From Diaporthe sp. PMI_573 (taxonomy: Eukaryota > Ascomycota > Sordariomycetes > Diaporthales > Diaporthaceae): a stretch of 64,000 nt of DNA. Below are positions 1-11,716 of the stretch, piece by piece (position 1 is the stretch's first letter; each line of letters begins with the position of its first letter). The stretch lies in assembly GCA_021399435.1 (NCBI GenBank), contig JAJTUP010000006.1, positions 1,674,001-1,738,000 on the forward strand. The letters are read 5' to 3'. The notes below the pieces were generated by a model, which worked only from the letters and a program-made list of their open reading frames with translations, did no database searches and was not told where the DNA came from. A program made the position numbers and the translations under genes.

Positions 1-9
1 CTTGAGTGC

Positions 10-2670
10 ATGGATGCAAGCCCTCAGAACTTGTTGACCAAGCAGTCCGAACGATTCCAGGATCAGCTTCTTCCAGACAGCACTTCTACGGCGAAATCGG
101 TGGTCTTGCCCCAGACCTGGGCTGCTCTGCCTTCGACTCAACAAGACAACAGCTTTCTTTTCCATAGGAGAGCCGGAAGCCCTGCAGTTAGAATCGAGAG
201 CGGACGCGCAATCGGCGTTCCCAAGAAGAGCGATGCGCTGAGCCAATCTTCACTGCAGCTCCATGCGACCGAGACAAATGAGCAAGAAGATCAGTCCGCC
301 CCTGGTGACGACCCAGCTGCCCGCATTGTTCCCGGTCCGGAAACCATGACGAGAAAGAACCCACAAGTGGAACAAAATTCTCCAATCGAACTCCCGAGCG
401 AGCCCAGAGATCCAGATTTCTTACCAGCGGTGGATGAAGCCTGCCTGTCCAGTCACAACCAACCAGATCAGCAGACCCAATATACGGACGGGAACGAGAC
501 GAATGATGAGACAAAGATGGCGGATGGATCCATTTCGAAGGCCGAGCCTGATGCTACGAATGATTGGGCAGAAGTGGTGCAGCTCAGGAATACGAACGAG
601 CATCGGGTACCCGAAGAACCTCGGTCCTTTGCACAGGTAGACGGCTGTTCCCAGTCGGGCTCGGAATGGTTGACGTATCTCGACACTGAAACCCGGACTC
701 CAACCTCTTCCTCGGAACAAGAAACTACGAAGAAGTCAGATGATGTACTGGTCGTGGAATACGGCGTCGATGGCTCGTCCGATCCGGAATGGTCAACTTT
801 GGTCAACACACAAGACATCACGCCCGTCATCCCTAATCCGGAAGCAGCCGTCGACCCGGAAGAAGTCGTCATAGATCAACAAGTCGGTTCTGACCAGACA
901 GCACTTGCCAATGTAGAGTGTCTGCCGCCTGTCTCTCTTGACGCAGCTGACATGGCTCACGAGACTGCCCAAACCGCGTCTGTCGGCGTGTGCTCCCCAG
1001 GTCTTGCTGGTCACACCGGCGATGCTTCTGAAGACTCAACTCCAGGAACATTGCTCCAAGATCCAATGCACTCCCAAGCTAGCGTGGGTTCCATCATTGA
1101 CGCATATGCCGAGATCAGCGTCCAGTCAAACAGTTCCGAACCGAGTACAATGGAGAAGCCTGGAGCTGAGCATGTGGAAACGGAAGCAGAGGTATTCGCC
1201 TCACCCTGCTCCTTGCCAAATCAGATTGCAACTGTCTCGGTCGACGAGTCTGAAGTGCACAATGAGGGCATATCTAGTGAGAAGCCGCAACAGCTTCAAG
1301 CAACCCTTCCGAAGTCGGACGCCACAGAATCTCTGTTGAACCTGACTTGCGATCCAAGCAAGTCTGATGAAATCACTGCTTGTGTGGAAATACCAAATTT
1401 CGAGGACTTATCAGGCCAGGCCTTGCAGACCCTAAGAGTATCAGAGGAAAATGGAAGCTGCAGCGGTGGTTCGAGCTCCCTCAACAAGCCGACCGCCGGT
1501 CCTGAAGAACCCCAGCTTCAAAGCCCGTGGGGACAGAAAGCAACCAGCGCTTTGCAGATGCTGCCTCAGGCTCCAAGCAATGAGACAAGAGCAGGTTCTC
1601 ATTCTGGTGGGCTGGACGAGGCAGCAGCTCAAGTTCAAAGCCCATGGAATAAAAGGGCTGACGTGGCCTCGCCATTGTTTGTCCCGCCGATGACCTGTAC
1701 CAGCCTCGCCAGAAGCGCACCCAATCTGAGCTTCCTCGCCGGTAGAGCACTGGCAATGTCTCAACTACCGCAGAGCCCTTTGGGCCCGCAGACCCCAGCA
1801 GCCCCAAACCCCCCAGCTCAGGACTTTGAGATGTCTATCAGAGCATTTTCAGATTTCATGTCGCCTTCGCCAGTGAAGAAGCGAGCGTCATCGAACGGAA
1901 GGATCTTCAGGAGTTCAAGCGCAAGGCCGGGCATACTTTTCAAGACACCCGCGCAGCGGAAACCAGATCGTCGAGTGCACTTCGCGCCGCTTCCCGGCGA
2001 GCAAGAGACGTGCTTCACTGAACTTGACCCGGACGAAAAGGACGCTATCTACGATGAAGAGGATATTTCCTACTTCGATCCATCAGGGAGGAAGACTGGC
2101 ACGGTGCGGATGCCTAAGCCGACGAGGAGGACAGCTTCTCCGCCTCCTTTGGAGATGAGTTCTGTGGAAGTTTGGGGGCTCCCCGATCACGACCAGAAAT
2201 TCGCCAAACACTTCGAGGCGATGTCAAAGCGTAAGAAGCCAAGCCGGAAGTCTCTGAGGCTGCTCCCTTCGGAGTCTCAACAAATAGCGACCGCCAGCCA
2301 GGAAGTTGGCGCTATGGCAGAGGCCTTTATTCAAGCCTCGCAGACCAGGAAGAAAGGGTTGGAGCTAGCTGCTGAGAAGAGAGCAGAGGCCGAATGCAGA
2401 TCTGGATACATGGAAAAGACGTCTGTCCCTGCAGCGATGGATATGTTCCAGGACCAGGAGAATGTGGAGCCGGTGGACGACGTGAGTTTGGTGCTCGATA
2501 ACCTGGACAAATTTCTCGACAACACTTGGGGCATCGATATGGGCACCGCAGAAAGCCATGCAAACGATGCCTGCAGCAGCCAGGAGAAGGAGACTGCCCC
2601 GAGTCAAGGCGCTACACAGAAGGTCGAAGATCCAATGCATGCTTTGGAGACCAATGTCTGGGCCGAGTGA
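10..2670 (+). CDS. Long disordered protein of unknown function with RVxF-like motif, possibly 5'-truncated
   Basis: One open frame gives 886 residues from the ATG at 10. The frame stays open to the window edge (three more codons), so the true start or further exons may lie outside. Residues 1 to about 600 are acidic and low complexity, rich in S, E, T, P and Q. Around 500-560 the tripeptide SPW occurs twice (QSPWGQK, QSPWNKR). Near residue 650 a basic segment carries a KTP motif followed by RRVHFAP, which fits the RVxF docking pattern for protein phosphatase 1. The C-terminal third contains LLPSESQ and a probable helical, charged region. I do not recognise a catalytic fold. Similar fungal proteins are sometimes labelled 'protamine P1', a name that says little about function. 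The coding call is strong because of ORF length and composition; function is unknown. Confidence 0.8.
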   Translation: MDASPQNLLTKQSERFQDQLLPDSTSTAKSVVLPQTWAALPSTQQDNSFLFHRRAGSPAVRIESGRAIGVPKKSDALSQSSLQLHATETNEQEDQSAPGDDPAARIVPGPETMTRKNPQVEQNSPIELPSEPRDPDFLPAVDEACLSSHNQPDQQTQYTDGNETNDETKMADGSISKAEPDATNDWAEVVQLRNTNEHRVPEEPRSFAQVDGCSQSGSEWLTYLDTETRTPTSSSEQETTKKSDDVLVVEYGVDGSSDPEWSTLVNTQDITPVIPNPEAAVDPEEVVIDQQVGSDQTALANVECLPPVSLDAADMAHETAQTASVGVCSPGLAGHTGDASEDSTPGTLLQDPMHSQASVGSIIDAYAEISVQSNSSEPSTMEKPGAEHVETEAEVFASPCSLPNQIATVSVDESEVHNEGISSEKPQQLQATLPKSDATESLLNLTCDPSKSDEITACVEIPNFEDLSGQALQTLRVSEENGSCSGGSSSLNKPTAGPEEPQLQSPWGQKATSALQMLPQAPSNETRAGSHSGGLDEAAAQVQSPWNKRADVASPLFVPPMTCTSLARSAPNLSFLAGRALAMSQLPQSPLGPQTPAAPNPPAQDFEMSIRAFSDFMSPSPVKKRASSNGRIFRSSSARPGILFKTPAQRKPDRRVHFAPLPGEQETCFTELDPDEKDAIYDEEDISYFDPSGRKTGTVRMPKPTRRTASPPPLEMSSVEVWGLPDHDQKFAKHFEAMSKRKKPSRKSLRLLPSESQQIATASQEVGAMAEAFIQASQTRKKGLELAAEKRAEAECRSGYMEKTSVPAAMDMFQDQENVEPVDDVSLVLDNLDKFLDNTWGIDMGTAESHANDACSSQEKETAPSQGATQKVEDPMHALETNVWAE

Positions 2671-5600
2671 GGGGTTTATTTCGTCAGGCTGGATCGTTCT
2701 GAGTGGGAGTTCTACAGGACCATTGGGTCAATGGAGCGGCATGGGGATTGACCAACAGGGGCGAACATTCATCGCATCATGACATGCATGCAGGTTTTGA
2801 GCGCGCAGTCTTTGCTATTGCTTGTGACGGATAAATCGGTGCTCGTAGAGCACGGCGAGGAGACTGGAGTTCTTTGGTATGGTCGTTCGCATTGGTAGCG
2901 CGCGGAGTTGCTTTCTACAGAGATATCCCATCGTGCGTGTTTACCAAGGTAGTGTAACTCGTCGCTTGTCACGGCAGATTTACAGAAATGAGACAGACAA
3001 TTTTCGCGCCTGTTGAAGGAGTACCTGTCTCGCCGTTAGGCGACCACCACCATGTTCTTGCACGTCGCTTGCACTTCAATCCCAATTAGTATGTTCAACA
3101 CCGACAGTCCACCGTCAAACAAGGGCAAACACCCTCTACGCACCTCATCTTAGACTGAGCCTCCTTCCTCCAGCCTACAGTAGACGGACGTTTTTCCAGA
3201 CAGGGCATCCGAGAAAGACCGACAGCTGGGAAGTCCGGTGCCGTGAATCGCGTCAGCGTGGTTCATCCTGCATTTTCAGACCATCTCTGTTATTCGCGGA
3301 GCAAGTGAACCATGTCTTATGGAACCTACTGGCCGTCGGCGCTTCATTAAGCTCTGGTGTCACCGCTACGTCTCGTTCGTCAGCTGGATCCCTTTGACGC
3401 CGGTCGTGCAGAAGGCACAACAATACAGCGGCAGTTGTATGCTACCGCAGCATTTTCATGTTGGGCCGCCCGCATCAGTCAAACTTTCGGATCAGTCATG
3501 AGCAGAGAAGCGACATGTTCCAGGGTAATCGGGTGCTATGGCTCTGAGCACTGAGTCTGCAGATGTCCTCGGAGGGACACAATGGACAGCAAGAGACATA
3601 GCTAGCTTTAACCTCTCAAGGGGATGCAATGCAAGAGGAAACAAGGAGACACAATTGGCGAATCAACAATATACTGTGCAAGAAGTCTTCAAGTCAGTGG
3701 GCTCCGTACAACATCCACACGGTAAAAGCTGGGGTTTGGTTATGTTCGGCTTTCATGCAAGATGAGGCACAGCATCCATCAAGCTGCGTCCTTGTCCCGT
3801 CAACTGTTTCGAATGGAGTTCGAGCTTCAGAATGTCCATTAGCACCTCTTCTGTGTGTCGTTCGTCAAATGGGATTCTTGAGGGCAACAGAGCAGAGCAG
3901 AGCAGAGTACGCCGGTGAGTCTGAGGCCCTGCCCTCATGCGTCTAGGGCCAGTAGCCCGACCCTTCAGCTGCTGTCCCAACCAGGACGAATTACTGCATT
4001 GTACTTCAGTACTCTAAGCTCAGGCTCAGTGAAATAGGGGCTCTGTGAGTCGTGTCACAGGAGCAGTGGGTACTAAAACTGCTCGAGCACAGCATGGGGA
4101 GCCATTGTAACTCAACATAAATCAGAAGAGTAGGGCCCAGTGAAGAAGCTGTCCCTTTCACCACTATGCAGCAGTCTCGGGTCAACGCGGCATGGCTCTG
4201 GCCGTGGCACACATTCTTCCACCTATGTCATAGATGCCTGCCAGAACTAGGATCAGACCTGATGCGGAACATGTTCGGGGCCACTACTCGTGACGGGGAC
4301 AACGGATTCGAACCAACAGGGGCAAATCGAAACTTGCATATAATGAACAGTGTGCTTTCCCAGGCTGGAGTTCGAAACTCACGCCATGGCAGAAGGATGA
4401 CACGTACGAATAGACACCGCCGGGCTATGGAACGGATCCAAGCCGTGAAGCAGTAGAGCTAGCTGTCCTATTTCCATGATCCAGAACAAGTGTAATCTGG
4501 ACCCCGGGGCGGACTCCGCGATGGCCCTGCCCTTGAAGAGACCCATCACCTTCTCACCATCCGCTTGGACTACCGCAGTCTCGACTGGACCATGAGCGGC
4601 GGGCAGAAGGGAGCACATCACCGGGAAGGATACACTTCGCCTGGTCGTGTTTCTCGAGACAAACAAGAAAAGGGGCGGTGACCACGGACAAGCAAAGCAG
4701 CCCAGGGCCTTCCCGCCCAACGAAGAGAATCAGTGCCTGATAGGCTGAAACAGGCAGAGAGGAAGTGGACCTGGGCGGGTGTTCTGACCTGCTTGATGGG
4801 ATTCCGGGACTTGGGACCTGGGGTTGAAACTAGAGGGAAGGAAGCTTCGGAAAGTGGCATTGACTCGAGTTGCTGATGATACTATGCGGAGGAATAGGAA
4901 GCGATACGGAGAGCACGTTGTCGGATGATTGGTGAGAGCGCTGTCTCGGACTCTTCAGAGCATGGACGCTCTTCATTGGGCCGTTCGCCCTTGGCAAAAG
5001 TCAACGTTCAGCCTCCATCTAACATAGCACGGTCCGCCTGTACAACGACAAATGAATTTTACACCGTCTGGAGTTGCGGGAGAAAGCAGAACGCAACAAC
5101 GGACGCAGGCGACAAAGCGCAAGTGACAGATCGAAAAGCAAGGATGCATGTGCTAGTTCATGTGCGCGATATTCCTGAGGGCTGACCCAGCCGGCTGTGG
5201 GGTGTAGATGATAAGAGACCGCGCCGACCCGTTGGAACGATGGAAGGAGTTGCTGACCGCAAGGGAAAGGTGACAGGTAGATTGGCGAATAGAGGGGCAA
5301 GACCGACCCCCCTACCGCGGACAAGATAGCCGGGATAGTATGGATAGTAGTGTAGGGATGGTATCTGGGGATCCAGGGCCGACTCGTTCTCACCGGTTGA
5401 GCCAGGGTGCCAGCCATGCTGGGGTGGGAGCTGCTTGGGCAGACAGGTAGATACGTACTACCGTCCCACAAGCATCACGAATGGGCCAGCGGGTGGATGG
5501 ATAGGAAGTCGTTGCAGGCTCATTGGGCAACGCAAACAGGGCTGGGCCCTCGGTGCGCCTGGAGCCTGTTAGAGGCGGAGGTGGCGGAACGTGATATGGA

Positions 5601-6755
5601 AACAAGCGGGATGACGATGACGGGCCAGCCAATGCTGCGAAACAAGTGCCCAACAGAATGACATTGGCTGTGGCCCTCGAGCAAGAAGCAAGACAGTCAC
5701 CATCTTGGAGCGGGGAGTTGTGGATCTAGGCTCAACAAGGCTGACTGCAGACTAGTTTATGGAACCCCAGAACCCACCAGTGACGCCCACGTGGTACGTA
5801 CTGCTAGTTCTGGACGATTAGCGGGCAAGGAGCCTTGCCTCCCCAGGCCCTTTAAGGCTGGTCTACCTGAGGGGAAACAATGCAGGAACTTGGCCCCGTC
5901 GTCATTGCCGTCCCAGGACGAGCCGTTCCCTGGGGCAGGTGAGCAGATGCGCTGGTCTTACTGGCAGGCTGGACCACTCGGGCACAGACTGGCCACCGTG
6001 CAGGGGTCTCAAAACTCGGGGTGGTTTTCTTCTTCTTCGAGATGTTCTTCTCGGCTCGGTCTCGACCTGCTGTCTAGTCGACGTCTTCGGTGCATGCGCG
6101 TGTTGATTAGACTCGAGGTACTTCCGGCACACTTGAGGTGCACCTGTCATGGGCAAGCTAGCGTCTCAGGTACGTACCTATCTACCTAGGTACCTGGTCA
6201 TCGGTGCCCGATTGTCGGACTGCCAGGACTGCCTGGGCCTATCACTGCACAGCCCAGTGTTGTATTTCGCCCGCCACAGGGGGGGGGGTAACGGTCTCTT
6301 GCATGAGCCAGTGCCTCCACCCCTGGGAGGGCGGCCTGGCCTTATCTCCTGGGCGGTTTAGCGAAACACTTCCTCCGCCCCCCCCTCCGTTTCTTTCCCA
6401 CACACCGACTCTCCGAATCTCCCAAGGACAACAATTCTGCCACAAGTCACGCCTCGCGTCCAATTGCTTGCTCGCAACGAAACACAAGCCCAGAGCCGAC
6501 GAAGCGGGAGCACATGGTTCGTGCCGTCGCCCAGTGTCACGACAGTAGCATCAGGGACAAGCAGCGCAGGGTTTGCCGTCCTCCTCACCCCTCCCTCTCC
6601 TTCTCCATCCCCTTCTCCTCCTCCTCCCTGGCCCCGGCCCCGGCTGGCTCCCGCCCGTGCTGTCTTGCTTCTTCCACCACCTCCCGCGCAACCGTTGCCT
6701 ATCAACTCTCCCACACCCACACCTCCTCTACCCGCCCACAGCCAATGTCCACCAC
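2671..6755. other. Intergenic region, 4.1 kb, no supported gene
   Basis: Short ORFs here overlap one another on both strands and show no recognisable domain. The stretch would hold the 3' UTR of the first gene and the promoter and leader of the inositol hexakisphosphate kinase gene. It contains a TACCTAGGTA palindrome near 6183 and a run of G near 6281. A tRNA-like T-loop sequence near 4307 does not fold into a tRNA. Confidence 0.6.
6183..6192. repeat. TACCTAGGTA palindrome
   Basis: A perfect 10-bp palindrome within a run of TACC/TACG repeats (about 6170-6195). The same word occurs at 21.6 kb and 48.4 kb, always outside genes. Confidence 0.8.
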
Positions 6756-6844
6756 ATGTCGCCGTCAACAACCTCTGGAGCTGTACCGGTGAGCCCCCAC
6801 AGTGGTGAACCTGCACCTGTACCCGCACCTCTGCCCGTGCCCGT

Positions 6845-6899
<55 letters not shown>

Positions 6900-9800
6900 T
6901 CTGTACCGGTACAGCCACTCCCACTCCCACTCCCACTCCCACAACAACAGGATCAAGAACAAAGACAGGGACAAGGGCAAGGACAAGACCAGCTGTGCGA
7001 CGATCGGCCTGCCAGCGCACCCACCTCCATTTCCGCCGCTTCCCAAGCCCCTGGCACGTCGAGCTCTCTGGCAGCTGGGGAGGATGGCCGAGCAGGAACA
7101 GCAACACCCCAGAATACCAGTGTACCTAGTTTCGAGAACAATGCTGTTGCACCAGACCTGATAGATAAAAGGCCAAAGGGACCTCCATCTGTCCCTACCG
7201 CCGCCGCTGCTTCTGCTGCCTCTGCCTCCACTGTTCCCAAACGGCCTCAGGGGCCCTCTCTGCTGACACAGCAACTCGCAGAAGCTCGTGGTATATCTCT
7301 TGCTGTCGCTAGCCAGTCCCTCGATGCTCCTTGTCCCAGCCCTCGTCTGCAAACCCATACGTACGACCCTGCCAACGGTAGTTGCCCGAAAGAAGACCCC
7401 GCCTCGGACAGGCTGCCATCCGCACATTCTCACAACCAAGACCACCAGGAGACTTCCTACGAGAGCGATGGAGGCTCCGTGACTCCCAGAGCCTCGCCAA
7501 GGGCCCTCGCCGCCGCAATGGCTCGCACTGGTACCGTCGAAACGCTTACTCTTCCTGCCCGGACCAGCGAATCCTTCCTACCTCACACACTAGACTCGTC
7601 GGAACCCAGAAGCGTGGACTCAAGGCCCTGGAGTCACAGAGACCTTCTCATATCCAGTGGCAGAGGCACGTCGTTGGAGAGGACAGAGAGGGAGAAGAGA
7701 CCGAAGGACGTTGCGTTCTCTCCCCGCACGTACTCTGATACCTCGACCGTACCGTCATTCGCCTCGGCGCTGGACTACAACCTGGAGCCATTGAACGGAA
7801 GGCTAGACCCGGTTGCCGCACCAGGCCAACGGTCCCCAGTCAGGCCTCGCAAACCCGATCATCGAGTGTCGATGGGGCCCGAGAAGGCGTGGTCAATTGG
7901 TTCTGACGACCTCAACAATGGTCAAGATGGACAAGTTGAGAAGTCCATCGCAGAGGTGCTGGCAGGAGTAGAGCCGAACGCTAGGAGCCGAAAAGCGAGT
8001 CACAGCCTGCGCTTTTTCAAGGAAGGGCTACCGGAGGAAACCATGAAAAGGCGAGAATCACGACTTGGCCCGAACCCTAAGGAAAGACTGCCGCCGTCCG
8101 CGAATGACGCCGAATTTGAGAGGCACCGGGCGGCTGCCCGCGGTGATGATCATTTCAAGAGCCTGCAGCCCACTCCTGGCCCTGCAGAGGATGCCCCAGG
8201 ACGTCTGTCGCGCACCAGGACATTCCCACTATCGATAAGTGCACAGCAGTATAGCGAGGAACCTCAGGATTACTTCCACCCGCGTCGCGAGCATAAAGTT
8301 GTCGCTGACCCACGAACACCCCTGGGTGAAGCGGATGTGCAGGAGGAAAACCCACGCAAAGTCTCTGGCGGTCTCCGGGTGGATCGAGAAGTGCAAACAG
8401 AGCCAAGTGACACAGCTGATGCTGTAGAGGACGGTGAAATTTCGGGAGAGGAGAAAATATCGTCTGCCGTTTTCCTGCCGCACAAAGGCCCCCATGCTGC
8501 CCCCGATAGTCCATGTGATGTTGAGGAAGCTCTCGATGCGACTAGTGATCCTGGCGTGACACACCAGCGGAACGCTGATGGCTCAGCTTGGCTGGTCAAG
8601 GCTGACGAACCCGAGGTTGACGAACCGAAATCGCCTCAGGGTCCGATGGAAGAAAATGCGCGGGATCCTACTCCCAACCGACCCCATGATCCCGGACTGC
8701 GCTCTCCCGGTTTGAACCCGCCCGAGAAAGCCGCACCTGCGGCGACTCCTTCCCCAGAACATGATCGTTCGCTACAAGAACCGTCTTTGCCTCCTCAACT
8801 GGGCTCACAGGACTGTGAAGACCATGATCATCAATCAGGCGCCCAACAACCACTTGATGCCATAGAACTTGTTCCTTACTCACATCAGGTGGGTGGACAT
8901 ACGACTCTCTGGAAGTTCTCAAAGCGAGCGGTTTGCAAGCAGCTCAATAATCGAGAAAACGAGTTCTACGAAGATATCGAAAGATATCACAGGGACCTGC
9001 TACCTTTCTTGCCGAGGTATGTATCAGAACCAACGTGCTCAGTTGTGTGGACAAGGGAGCGGCCAGGCGAGCGGCTGACATCAATGCAGATACATCGGCG
9101 TGCTCAATGTGACATACTCAAAGCAGCCTCGGCGAAAATCTACTGTCAAGAGAGATGAGCCTGTTGCTTCGGAGCGCAGCAGAGGCGAGCAGAAGGAACA
9201 GAGCAAGGGTGCGCAGGCCAATGGCCTCTCGGCTCATGGTACTGCAGAGAAGCCCAACCAAACCAGTCAACAGTCGAGCACGCATACCAGAGTAATCAGC
9301 CAATCTCTACAGTCCAGCTCGATCCCAATACCAACGGTCACGTTCATGGACAACCAGCATATCCTGCCCCGGAGCCTTCTTCACCCGGCAGCAAATGCGG
9401 CCATCTATTCCGAGCGTGCTCGTAGCTCGTCAATCTCTGTTCCGGCGTCGCACTATACCTGCAATGAATCAACACCTGGCGGGATGTTGGAAAGACCGTC
9501 TCTGGAAGATCGTCATGCTAACAGCTGGGGAACCACCGTGGTCAACAAAAAGTTGCGCCACGAGGTCTTCAACGACGCCTTCCGGAACCAGCCCATCAAT
9601 ATCCTTAGGCACAAGAAAGCTCATCAGCGTGTACTGCCTAAGAAGACTTTGGACCGCCTGCTTCGGCCCCAGAGCTCAGACTCTAGCCTCGTGAGAGCGA
9701 ACGGTGCGCAGTTACACTTACCTGTGGTACGCAACCAGGAACCTATCCAGCAAGTACCTTCACGCATGCACCAGAAATCACAGAGTGACTTCGGCCCTTC

Positions 9801-11019
9801 CAGCGAGCCTTGCCCGGATGGCAACGGGGAGTCAAAAGACGTCACTGGGACCAGCGCTCCTGAGCCAGACATTCTGAACGAGGCCATGATACCCCAACGT
9901 AAGAAACGCCGTCATTCCGGCAGTGCTTTGCGAAGGAGGCCCAAGGATGTGTCGGACTCGAGAGGCGATCTGCATTATTGGGAGGAGCCCGACGATGCAG
10001 GCTACAAGGGCGACAATGAAGAAGTCAGGGGCGCCGCTCTCGGATCAGAAACCACCACAGTGATGCCCGCCCAGGGTTCCAATGGAGCAGCTGATACCCA
10101 AGGCAAGGCATCATCTACGACTTCGTCGGCTTGCGAATCCACAGTGGTCTCTGTGGCGACAAGCCCCACAAGCGAGTTTAAGAGAATGCCGAGGCCAATG
10201 AACCCCAAAGAGGCCCAGACTCAGCGCGGGTCCCGAGTCTCGTACTTCCTACTTCTGGAAGATTTGACCGCCAGCATGAAGCGCCCTTGCATCATGGACC
10301 TCAAGATGGGCACACGCCAATATGGCGTCGAAGCCACTCCCAAGAAGCAGAATTCCCAACAGCGCAAATGTGCCGAGACAACCTCGCGGGAGCTTGGTGT
10401 GCGGGTCTGCGGTCTTCAGGTGTGGGATGTACAGACCGAGAGATACGTATTTCAAGACAAATACTACGGCCGCAACCTCAAAGCCGGTGACGAGTTCCAG
10501 GAAGCACTTACCCGCTTCCTTTATGATGGAAAAGATCTTCACAGCATCCTCCGGCACATCCCCAATATCCTGCACAAGCTCAGCCAGCTCGAGATTATCG
10601 TGCGTCGGCTGCGGGGCTACCGATTCTATGCCGCCAGTCTGCTCATGACCTATGATGGCGACCAATCCGGCAAAGACAACTACGACACCGCAGTGGAAGA
10701 CTCGACAACGGACTTTGCCACTGACACAGAAGATGCTAGTCGGGTCCGCAAACGGAAGAACAAGGGCGAGATCGATTTCAAGATTGCCGATTTTGCCAAC
10801 AGCCTCACTGCTGGTGACATGGACAAGGACAAGCCTTGCCCACCACGCCATCCTCAGGATCCAGACCGCGGCTTTCTCAAGGGCCTGCGGAGCCTACGCA
10901 GGTATTTCCTCAAAATCCAACAAGACACTCGGGCCGAACTGGGGTTGCCGTCGGCGCAGCGCAACCTGCTCTACGATCCACAAATGGACGTATCAGAGGA
11001 CGAATCCGTCAGCGAGTAA
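6756..11019 (+). CDS. KCS1: Inositol hexakisphosphate kinase (Kcs1/IP6K family)
   Basis: Two exons, 6756-9016 and 9090-11019; the 73-nt intron (GTATGT donor, GCTGAC branch, GCAG acceptor) joins LLPFLPR to YIGVLNVTY. The product is 1,396 residues. Residues 1 to about 700 are low complexity, starting with P/V/E-rich repeats. The kinase core begins near 705 ([19 protein letters not shown]) and is interrupted after about 760 by a long disordered insert. It resumes near 1125 with [10 protein letters not shown], the IPK signature P-x3-D-x-K-x-G ([10 protein letters not shown] at 1153), SLLMTYDG and IDFKIADFA (Asp 1321, expected metal ligand). The family phosphorylates IP6 to the inositol pyrophosphate IP7, which affects phosphate sensing and vacuole and stress responses. 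The frame continues upstream to an ATG at 6573, but the leucine-rich 61-residue extension looks like translated leader, so 6756 (CACCACATGTCG) is preferred. Confidence 0.92.
6832..6945 (+). repeat. Coding minisatellite (PEPEP / PLPLP) in the Kcs1 N-terminus
   Basis: Tandem GAGCCT/GTGCCC hexamers followed by CACTCC hexamers encode alternating Pro-Glu, Pro-Val and Pro-Leu runs near residues 26-63 of the kinase. It lies in the disordered N-terminal region, far from the catalytic core, so copy number probably varies between strains. Confidence 0.85.
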
Positions 11020-11716
11020 ACAACGGCGCTGCTGCGAACGAAATGTGCTCCAGCAGCCCTCTTGTTCGATGCATCCTGTCAGCTATTTCCCCTCCGGTTC
11101 TCTCTCATGCGATAGTGCACAGCAGCGACCTTGTTCGCATTGTGCTAAGGGGGAAATCGTTTGTCTTTTCTCTTTCTTTCGTGTACCCGATGAGGTCACT
11201 AGTGCGTTTGGCGTCTTCAGAGAGTGTTTTGTTTTAAAGGTTTGCCGTTGCTCGGTCCGACTACATCGAGACTCGGCTTCATGTGGAGTTAAAAGGGCCC
11301 AAAAGTACATCAAAAATGATACCAATGATACCAAAAAGTCAACCATTACCCACTCAGCTGCAAGGCAACAAGGGCCGGGTTACTCGGAAACAAGGATGGA
11401 AACTCGAGGAGACCGGGCCGGGCGTGGGCTCTGGGTGTACTGACTACTGTGTATGAGACCGATCTGAACGGGCAGGGCAGGGCTTGACTACGGACTGATG
11501 GATGGATTTGCTGGGCCGAAGGCTAGAGCCAACATTCTTAGACTGGACGGAGAGGTTGGAGTTGGTGGGTCTGGACGGCGAACGGTTCATTGTGTCGGTA
11601 GCGCATACTAGAGGCTCTAGAAGGATGGACACCAAAGTAATTTGCTCTACAACGATGTATACTATGGTTTGGACTGCTTAGATTGCGGCCAGCACGTGTA
11701 ACCCAGTGTGCTGGCA
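11020..11716. other. Convergent 3' intergenic region
   Basis: About 0.7 kb between the stops of the convergent kinase and crotonase genes. It should hold both 3' UTRs. I see no ORF or RNA worth calling. Confidence 0.6.

Noticed and set aside
4290..4400. tRNA-like T-loops (GGATTCGAACC near 4307 and GAGTTCGAAACTC near 4370)
   Set aside because: The T-stem pairs poorly in either orientation, and no matching acceptor stem or anticodon arm is found at the right distance.
6358..7107. 249-codon minus-strand ORF rich in V, Q, A and G
   Set aside because: It is the antisense reading of the repetitive N-terminus of the Kcs1 gene; no domain.
10249..10851. 200-codon minus-strand ORF
   Set aside because: Antisense to the conserved kinase core of Kcs1, which explains the open frame.
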